This document shows positions 40,001 to 49,000 of a stretch of DNA of 64,000 bases, in pieces (position 1 is the first letter of the stretch; each line of letters starts with the position of its first letter). The stretch covers positions 3,013,501 to 3,077,500 of the forward strand of contig JAWHQI010000266.1 in assembly GCA_033032865.1 (NCBI GenBank). The letters run 5' to 3'. A program made the position numbers and the translations under genes. The stretch comes from Dactylorhiza incarnata (lineage: Eukaryota; Streptophyta; Magnoliopsida; Asparagales; Orchidaceae). The notes under the pieces were generated by a model. It saw nothing but the letters and a program-made list of their open reading frames with translations, was not told the DNA's origin and did no database searches.

Positions 40001-43000
40001 AATCAATAAAAATGAGAAGCCAAACTCTTAAAGAAATCACAGAAAAACAAAAAATAAGACACAAGAATCTTGGGCTAGGGGCTGATCCATTAATCAGCCT
40101 AATTCCATCCAACAAACCTGCTTGGATGAGCCCTGTAAAATTCACTAAATCTGTCAAATGGACAAACCAAGAAAAAGACCCACAAGATAAGGAAGAAAAC
40201 TCCTTCAAAGAAATAAATGAATTTGATGAGACATCATATTATTCAGCTGATGACTCACAAACTTCATCTGAAGAAACAACTAATCCAAGAAAAACAACAC
40301 ATAAAGGAGTAAAAACAGAAAAAGGTAAAATGAAAATTGAAGATACAATTGCGTCGACTTCATATCGACGCATAAATGATAATGCTTCGACTTATACTCA
40401 ACGCAACATCTCAGATGCCTCGACCTCTTCTAGACGCTTGAACAAAAGCTCGTCGACTTCCAATCGACGCAACTTTCTCTATGCGTTGAAATCAGATCGA
40501 CGCCATCTGGAGAAAGCGCCGAATACAAATCGACGCGACTATCAACATGCGTCGAATAGATATCGACGCACAAAAGTTCAGAGCAACTTAAATACCTTTC
40601 CTCCAAAAGCCTTTCATCCTAACCCATATTCAGGACCCATTCATCCCAATCATGATTTTTATCCAAATTAACACCTCTATCCTAACCAAAATGTTTATCC
40701 TAACCAAAATTCCCATCTTAATCAAACCTTCTATTCTAATCAACACTTTCATCCCTCTCTAAACTCAAATTCTCACAATACTAAGATAATCAAATGCTAT
40801 ATATGTAATAAACCTGGACACCTTGCCAAACAATGTTGGCACAGTCAATCAACCTATCTGTAGAAAGTTGTCCAAGACTGACTTAGAAATCTTTAGGGCT
40901 AGGAAGAGATGAAAAGAAATAAAACACCTAGAACTTTTCAGGAAAATTAAAAGTCACATCGACTTATAATCGACGCACCGTCGAGAAGACCTCGCCGCTG
41001 GCACTGATCTCCTTCAGTCAAAGTAACGTCGATCCCCTATCGATGTAACGTCGACTTCATAAAAACGAGCGGCAATACTTTCAGTCACATCCACTGAAAT
41101 ACCGAATAAGCCTCGAATTAAGTCCAGTTTCGACGCTTAACCTGACTTAAATAGTCTCTTCAGTTAGAAGCCTTCACGACTCTGCATCTTTCATCCTTCT
41201 TGCTCCTCAGACCAGCCGATTTTTCCTCTCTCTTTCATTGACCTAAAATGGCTCCCAAAATCAACTCAGGCTTCGACATTGACCTTGAGTCTTTCCAAGC
41301 AGCCGCAGAAAACTACAAGAGCATCATTGCTCTTTTTACTGCAGCAGGACTGGACAAGCTCATCTCCACTAGGTGCAAGCTCCTGGAATCAGAGCTCACA
41401 GAGCTAATAACTCATGTTCAGATATCTGAACAAGGAGAAATCCAGGGAACACTATATGAAACACCAGTCTTAATCTCAACAGAACATATTAGGGCCACCT
41501 TTGATCTTACATCACGTATATCCTAATATCCTCTTTGTTCAAATGAAATAAGGAAAGAAAATGAGCTTCTAAAAGAATGACTAAACAAGTCTTAATTATT
41601 CCTTTATTAGGTGATGAATCTATAGACCTCACACCTGATGAAATCAAGCATCTGCTAACCATCATGAAGTTTTCAAGGGATAAACCAACCAATCTAAAGA
41701 AAATAGACTTTTCTGAGGAGTATAGACTACTAGCAGATATAGTAGGAAAGATACTACTATGTAAGATATCTGCCCATGATGCAGTGCCCAAACAACAACT
41801 GAACATCATGGGGGCTCTTGTATTGAAGAAGAAAATAGACTGGGTCAGCTGTCTGCTCAAGATGATAGGCTCTAGATATTCTCACAAAGAGAATGCCTAC
41901 ATGAGGATTATGAGTCAAGTACTCTTCCACTCCTTCCCTGACCTCTGTAGGTCAAAAAGAATTCCTATCCCTCCTGGAAAGAGGATGTCCATTGCCCTCT
42001 TCTCCAAATGGACTAGGCAAATCCCCAAGCCTGGTTCCATTCCTGAAAGGACTCCCTGTCCTCCTAACTCTCCTGCTCATCCATCTCCTCCTCCTTCTCC
42101 TCAAAGAGACAATTCTTCTCTACCACCATCATCCACTCAAATAGTCTCTACCACCATCACAACTCCTACTCTACCTACCTCTTCTCAAACACCTGCTCCT
42201 CAAACAGCAGTTTCTCCACCTCCTCCTCTTACTTTCTCATCCTCTCCACCTCCTTTATCACCCATACCTCATGTATCAACTAACTTCTCTCCAGCCTCAT
42301 CACCACCTTCACCACTCTCTCCTCATCCCCAACCACAACATGAACCATCTGCATCCACTGAAGCTCTCCTCACTCAGTGCATTGCATCAGCAGCTCAAAC
42401 ATTCCAAGCAATGCTGGATGAGCACTGCTCCCAGATTCATTCCTCACTCCTACACATGCACACCCAAATAGATGGGGTCAGTGCCTCTGTGCAAAGTCTG
42501 AAGAACTCTCTCTCTTCCTCAAGAGTTACCAAGTCTTTCTTAACCTCCTTGGCCAAGAAGGTCAAGAAGGGGGAGAAGCTAGATGAAGAGCAGCCCTCCA
42601 ATCTTAAATCTCCCTCACACAAATCCTCTCCTTCTTCAAAATCTGACAGTCTTGCACTGCTCAAGACAATTGGAAATGAGATAGTACCTGAGCTACACAA
42701 TGATGAACAAACAATAGAGGTACTCAACATAGCAAGAGATGCTGCAAATCAAGTGGCACTACTACAAGGGGAGGGAAGCAGAGCAGAAAATGAGGCTGAA
42801 AAGGAAGAAGGTGAGAAAGAGCTGAATACTGCTATAAATCAAGAAGAAAATGAACCAGCTGCGGGAACTGAAAAAGGAAATGAAGCTGATGCTAGAAAAG
42901 AGAAAGAGCCAGATGCTGTGATGGCTGAAGAAGGGGCTCAGGAGTCAGGGGCAGGGGGAGCTGAGACTCAGGGGGAGCAAATGGCTGAGACCCAGGGGGA

Positions 43001-46000
43001 GCTGAGGGAGTCATCTGCTATTGGGAAAGAGCAATCCACAATATTATTCAAGAGAAAAAGAAAGACTCCTCCTACCCCTCCTGAATAATACTTGTAAACA
43101 ATGCTTCATATACTTTATGATTGGTCTGAACATGAAGTTTGCTTCTGATTGTGTGAAATCTTCATTATCTGTACAAATGCTTTGTTATGTTAATTATATG
43201 CTAAATACAATCTCTCTAAATAGGGTTAAGACAAATAGGGGGAGATTGTTGGGAAAATAATATCTCTTAACCCCTGAAAAAGAGTTAAATATGAATTCTA
43301 AGAAAGGAAAATCAAGGTTAAGTCAATATGCGTCGAATAGTATTCGACGCAACGTCGAAGTTGTATCGACGTTTCTTTCAGAATGAGTCGAAGTAGCTCC
43401 AAACAGAATTCGACGTATCCTATGTCGACGTAGCTCTGACTTCTAGTCGATGTATCTTGAGAAGTCGACGCACCCTAGTCGACGCACCTTCCTTATTCTC
43501 CTCTCAACGCTCTACCAGGATGAATTCGACGCCTACGTCGAATAGTAATCGACGCACGTCGATTTATATGATTAATTCAAAAATCGCCAGATCTCTTTCC
43601 CTCTTTTATAGATCTGATTTATATGGAATCAATTTATTCTTTATAGCCGTTCTGAATCATTCTTTCCTCTAATAGATTCTTGGCTAAATTGATTAAATCC
43701 TTTATGGACATTATTTGAAATCAGATTGAATACTTTCCTTCTATGGATATAACTGTTATGGAAATTTCTCTTTCTTTCTAATACTCTACCTGCTAATTGA
43801 TTACTCTCCTATAGTGTTATTTTAATGAACAGAGCTATAAATAACTAAGGAGGTCGGCAGAGAAAGAACAAGTGATCCACCATATACACATTGAAAAAGA
43901 GGAAAAGCTCCCAAAAAGTGAAAAAGGGAGAGAATAGAGAAATTGTTCTGCAGCAACCATCAAGCATTCTTCTTCTGCTTCTGAAGCCATACTGCTGCAA
44001 AATTCTGAAAAGATTACAATCTCCTTCTCTCTCACTATAGAAGGGAGATTTAATTCACTACTTCTTGTGCTTCCAATCTTCTTGCTAGGAAGAAGATTTA
44101 TTTTTGTCTTAAATACTTCTTTTTCCTTTTCTCATTTTCATACTCACATACTGTAAAAGAGTTTTTAGAACCACTCTTCAAAAAATTCAGTTGTACTGGT
44201 TCTAAGAGTCTCATTTTCAAAAGACTCAGTTGGTTCTAAGAGTCTCCTATCAAAAGACTCAGGGTGGTTCTAAGAGTCTCCTTATCAAAAGACTCAGTGC
44301 AAGATAGTGAATTCCTACCAAGGGGGTAGAAGAGTGGACTACCCAAAGTTTGGGGAACCACTATATTTTCTTGTGTTGTGCTGTGATTTCTTTTCTTGCA
44401 TTTACTTTCTTTATTTATTTAATTCTTGTTGGTGTGTGTGGGAAGCTCTAATCTGTGATCATACACATATATATTTATTAGCTTTGCACAAAATATTTTA
44501 AATCTCTATTCACCCCCCCCTTTAGAGAATTCTAGTGAGGTTAACTGTGCACTTTCACTTTGTAAGATGTGTGATAACTACCCTAAAAAACTTGCACCAC
44601 CCTCTGACAGGGCTTTTAGGCGATGCTCACTTATCCAAGATACAACACCCGACTAGATCCTGAAAACTTCGATGTGCGGCAACGAAAAAAACACAGAGTA
44701 CCCGGATTCTCACTTGATGTAACAAATGCAGAAAATAGAGAAAATTGCATGATTTCGAGAGCATGAAAGCTGCGAAAGCGCAAGTAGTAAAAAGGGGGAG
44801 TAAAGTTCTCATGGAATCGTTTCCTATATAATGAGTCACGTAAAAGCCAAGGCATTAATCTCATAATAAAGTAGCATTGGTTATATTAAGAAAAATCATC
44901 ATATAAAGAAACTAAAGTATTCAAAATTTAAAAACATTAATGAAAATAGTATAAATGCACTCTACGGGTATAAAATTAAAGGTAATTAATAAAACTGACG
45001 CTTAGCAAAACCACGTATAATAACTGCATGCGTGAACGTCGACTGGAAATCGTCATACGTCGGATTGCAATTTGACTCGTAAAATCATGAAGCAACCACA
45101 AGCATATCACCAGTTAGCGATCGGCGGTGGCTCAGTCGGCGATCGGTGATGGCCCGGTCGACGATTAGCGAAGCCCGGTTGGCAATCAACAATTGCAAAG
45201 CGCGGTTGGCAATCCGTAATTGCAAAGCCCGGTTGGCAATCAGCTAATGACAAGAGAGTGGTCGGCGAACAATGTAAGCCCGATCAACGAACTACGAGAG
45301 CCGGAAGGCAATCAGCGATCGCTCTGTCGGTGATCGGCGATTGCCCGGTCGGTTATCGGTGACCCTAAACAAAATCACAAAAAATTGTCTTAACCAAACC
45401 AATAGTTCAATTCAACTATTCTCCTAATCCCAAATGATTTTGAGCTTTTCTCGTTCTTGAAATAATAAAAATGGGGCTGCCCGGTGCACAAAGCATCCCC
45501 GCGCAACGAGGGTTCGGGGAAGGGGCCCACCACAAGGGTGAAATGTAGAAAAACCTAACCCTGCATTTTTGCAAGAGACTTCTTCCAGGGCTCGAACCTG
45601 TGACCTCATGGTCACACAACAACACCTCAACCGGTGCGCCAAGGCTCCCATTCAGTCCATGAAATAATAATGGAGATAAAATTATAACATTACTAACTTA
45701 GTTCTCTCTTATCATGACCGCACCCACATCTGATCATTTTCTTCCTACAATGCAATACTTGGAGGTCGATTCTCACCTACATCCCCTCTCTTCTTGTTTG
45801 GGTTTATACGTGATAATCTGGACATTGTTGATCTTGCCCGAGCAACCTAGTTATTTATTATTGTCGTTATCTCTTACATAAGTTTTTCGGGTTGAATTCA
45901 CGTTGTCGAAGCATTGGAACATTGTTACGATTAACCTCACAAATGCATGCGAAGCGCTTATTTGAATTTTTGAATGATGGTTAAGTTGTCGATCTTGTTT

Positions 46001-49000
46001 GAAATGTTGTGTACTAAAGAAAGTTGAGTTAATGACAAGTACGTGAAATTAAAATTTTGATTTGGGATTTACACCGGCTTTATTCATCTATTTTTGTATC
46101 TGGATAGATGACACTTAAAATTGTTCTAATTGAAAGAAAGTTTAATAACACTCATGCTTAAAAGTAGTTCCGTCACAAACTTTGTTTTTGATATTTACTA
46201 ATTTTGTGATAGTTTCTATACACTAATGCAAATGCAAGCCTCTAGCTGTTAATGGTCACTTCACTTCTACTGTCATGGCAGGATGGCCGTATTCATGCAT
46301 TATATTCCACTCCATCAATTTATACCGATGCAAAATATGCTTCAAATGAAGCATGGCCACTGAAAACAGACGACTATTTACCGTAAGCTTTTTTTCCCCT
46401 TAATCATTTAGTTATTATTCTCACTTACACACCCTCCATGCTAATTGTAGATATGCAAAAGATCCCTATACTTATTTTACTGGCTATTATACTAGCCGAC
46501 CAACATTCAAGCGTTTCGTTCGTGTGCTAAGCGCTTATTACCTGGTAAGTTCCTTAGTTGTTCATATACGATTGCTGCTTTTTCTTCAGTACCAAATATA
46601 GCAGAACTCATTGAAACATCTAAAATCTCAAATAGGCTGCACGGCAAATTGAATTTTTGGTGGGAAGGGAGCTTTCTGCATTAACATATCCTTTAGGAGA
46701 GGCTTTGGGTATTGCTCAGCATCATGATGCTATCAGTGGTACTTCACTACTGCATACAATGAATGATTATACAAAACGCCTTGCTTATGGAGCTTCTCAG
46801 GTTTGCATCTCCCATTCTGCTTAGTGTCTTCTTAAAGGTTGGTAACCGAAATGGTCCAACTAATATTTATTAGGCTGCATTGTTATTTAACACTCTAAAT
46901 AATTTGAGGACTGCTTTCGTAATTTTTTTATATTTCGTGGATGATTTTTACCATGATGTAATTTTATTTTCTAGGCTGAGAAGTTTATCAACCATGCTAT
47001 TCCTTGTCTTACTAATCCTAGTGGGAAATGTGCCTCCAGTTCGCCATCAAAAACATTAAGTCAGGTATGTTACTTGTAAATTCTTTTCAGTGAATATTTT
47101 CAGCATTCCCTTTCTTTTATCTGCTGAGGATAATTTGGGGACTTATCATATTTTTCTTATCCAGGAAGAGTGTGTCATCATGATGCTTATTTTGCTCAAG
47201 ATCTCCAAATTTCTGTTCAATTTAACAGCTTTGCATTCTATTGTTGCTTTAGCTTGCTCTTTTGGTTTTTTCTTGAAAATTATCTTGAGGATATGATGAA
47301 ATCATCAGAAGATCAGATTAGGCTATACACATAATTCAATGTTGCTATCCATATAACCAAACCTCCATCTAGAGTTCAAATGCTATCCTGATTCTCAAAT
47401 TCAAACCTTTTTAAGTAATCACTGATCAGTGACCTATTTTAATGCCTTTTCCCCCTCTAAAGATTTGGCCAAAGAAAATCCTTAAATAAATATTGTTGTA
47501 TTATTCTTAGTACATAGCCACTTTCATATTTGTTTATGTAAGTTCCTTGATGAAGATAAATGTTATCAGTAGCCATCAACTCCTTCCATTTAGATTTTGA
47601 TGTTATAATCTTGTATGCGAGTTAAAAGACATTCAGTCTTTTTAACATCAGTAGAAGTAGTGGCATACATGATTTCAAAGACTTGTACAACATTTGAATG
47701 ATTTTTTTTGCTTCAGAAGATAACTCCAATTTTCTAAGTGTTTGTCTTTCAAAATGGCTTGAAATTAAATACATGTATTGTTGGTCATACTAAGATTTTG
47801 TTTTATTAGTGAAATACATAGTAAAGCTAAATTTTACGGTCAGTGTTATGGATCAATTATTATTAGTATAATGAGCTATTGATATAATGAGTCTAGTCCA
47901 AGTCGAGTCGTTGTTAGAGTATTATAGGTCTCTTAGTATTTTTTATGTATTTCGTTATAATTACGGTCATGCCATTGGGGGTCCTATATATTGACCCTTG
48001 GAGTCTTGTATCAAGCTATGAATGATGAAAGTGTATTTTCCCAAACCCTAAGAGAGACATTGGAAGCTCTCTCTCTTGAGCACGCCCCACTTATGCAGCC
48101 GCGGTCAACGCTCCGTAGTATCTCCGCCACCGCCATCTCCACCTCCGGCCACTCCTCTGGCAACCTACGAGTAGGCCCGTAACAAATTGGTATCAGAGTT
48201 CTCGGTCCTCTTCTGCCGACGCCATTCCTCCATCGAAGACTCCTCCGTGCTCCGCAATCTTCCTCGCCAAGTCTCAACAGTTGTCTCCTCCATTCGATCT
48301 GTTCAAACCAGCGACCCTTCAACGTCGTCGTTGCTTTTTTTTTCATCACGCCGAGACTCCCACGTTAGCAGAGCAGACGACGTCTGCTGCCCTCTTGCGA
48401 CATTATTGACGAAGCCCTGCGACCAGAGCCGTCTTCATGCAATCCAACATTCTAAGCCATCCATAAACCTTCCATACCCGCCGACATCGTCACCCGGCGG
48501 AAGAGGCTCGACCGACTGGGTCCTTTTCGTCGACACTACTGCACACGTCGAGAGAATCCCGGAGCCTCGACATCGCATCGCCTGTTGTTTCTCTCCGATC
48601 GCACATCCTACTGTCTCGAGCCACCCATTTTGCGATTCGAGCCCCGCATAGCCCGTTTCCCCGCCGTCCCTTCTCCTCGAGCCCTGTGCTCACCTTCTAT
48701 CAGTCGGCTACTTACTCATTTCTATCCCCAAGCTCATTTTTATTTCCAATATGGAAGACATCATTAGCTTCCAAGCTCTTTGGCGCGCACATCATTGAGC
48801 TTCTAATGCCGTTTGAGAAACTCTATAACAAACATCTTCGGGCCGCTAAGGCGTAGTCATCGCTTCCGCCGCCACCCGCAGAACCTTCGACCACATCGCG
48901 ACTTCTACCGCCGGCCCTTGCCACGCCGGCCCCCGCTCCGCTAACCTAACTGACCCGTCCCTGCTGCCGCCCGTCGTTCCTCCGACAGTCTTGCCACTGC

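Larger units (their letters stand above)
37131..44557 (+). mobile_element. SIRE-like copia element lacking pol (7,427 bp)
   Basis: LTRs of 1,310 and 1,311 bp (37131-38440, 43247-44557) differing at roughly 1% of positions; TGTTGGGAAAAT...GCACTTTCA ends; a PBS variant of the iMet type (TAGTATCAGAGC, 38443-38454); and an AATAGGGGGAGAT purine tract at 43234-43246. The interior holds a large gag (38535-40860), a 380-bp spacer and a broken accessory ORF (41248-43088). Protease, integrase, RT and RNase H are absent. Flanks CTTGT / CTTTG are an imperfect duplication. It interrupts Copia-A. Low LTR divergence means recent transposition, so a related autonomous element must have supplied the enzymes. 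Confidence 0.88.
44563..45690 (-). repeat. Copia-A 5' LTR (right copy), ends approximate
   Basis: Direct-repeat partner of 19408-20345. Minus strand TATA-like ATTATATAGGAAAC near 44820-44832. GC-rich 27-bp array at 45110-45365 upstream of it. Carries an Au SINE insertion at 45469-45659. Its inner end meets the SIRE-like insertion. Confidence 0.65.
2597..46281 (+). other. Giant intron (43,685 bp) built of nested transposons
   Basis: Donor GTATGT at 2597 and acceptor ...GGCAG at 46281 flank exons that join without loss of a codon. Most of its length can be assigned to mobile elements: an LTR-like pair, SINEs, a MITE, a chromovirus remnant, a Tekay-like element, Copia-A with its nested insertions and an Au SINE. 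About 46 to 45 kb downstream only some 600 bp of apparently unique intron precede the acceptor. Confidence 0.85.

Noticed and set aside
40351..40569. Regularly spaced palindromic repeats as a CRISPR array
   Set aside because: Spacing is regular, but the sequence is inside an open gag frame of a plant retroelement, the 12-bp intervals are coding and too short for spacers, and there are no cas genes.
41248..43088. Envelope glycoprotein
   Set aside because: Position fits that of envelope-like ORFs in SIRE elements, but no signal peptide, membrane segment or cleavage site is seen; described as an accessory ORF only.
45590..45659. tRNA gene on the minus strand
   Set aside because: It is the head of an Au-type SINE with its own 11-bp target duplication; no complete cloverleaf.
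48187..48651. 154-codon frame inside the small LTR element as gag
   Set aside because: Composition-driven Ser/Pro/Arg translation, no gag core or zinc knuckle; a comparable open frame exists on the opposite strand.
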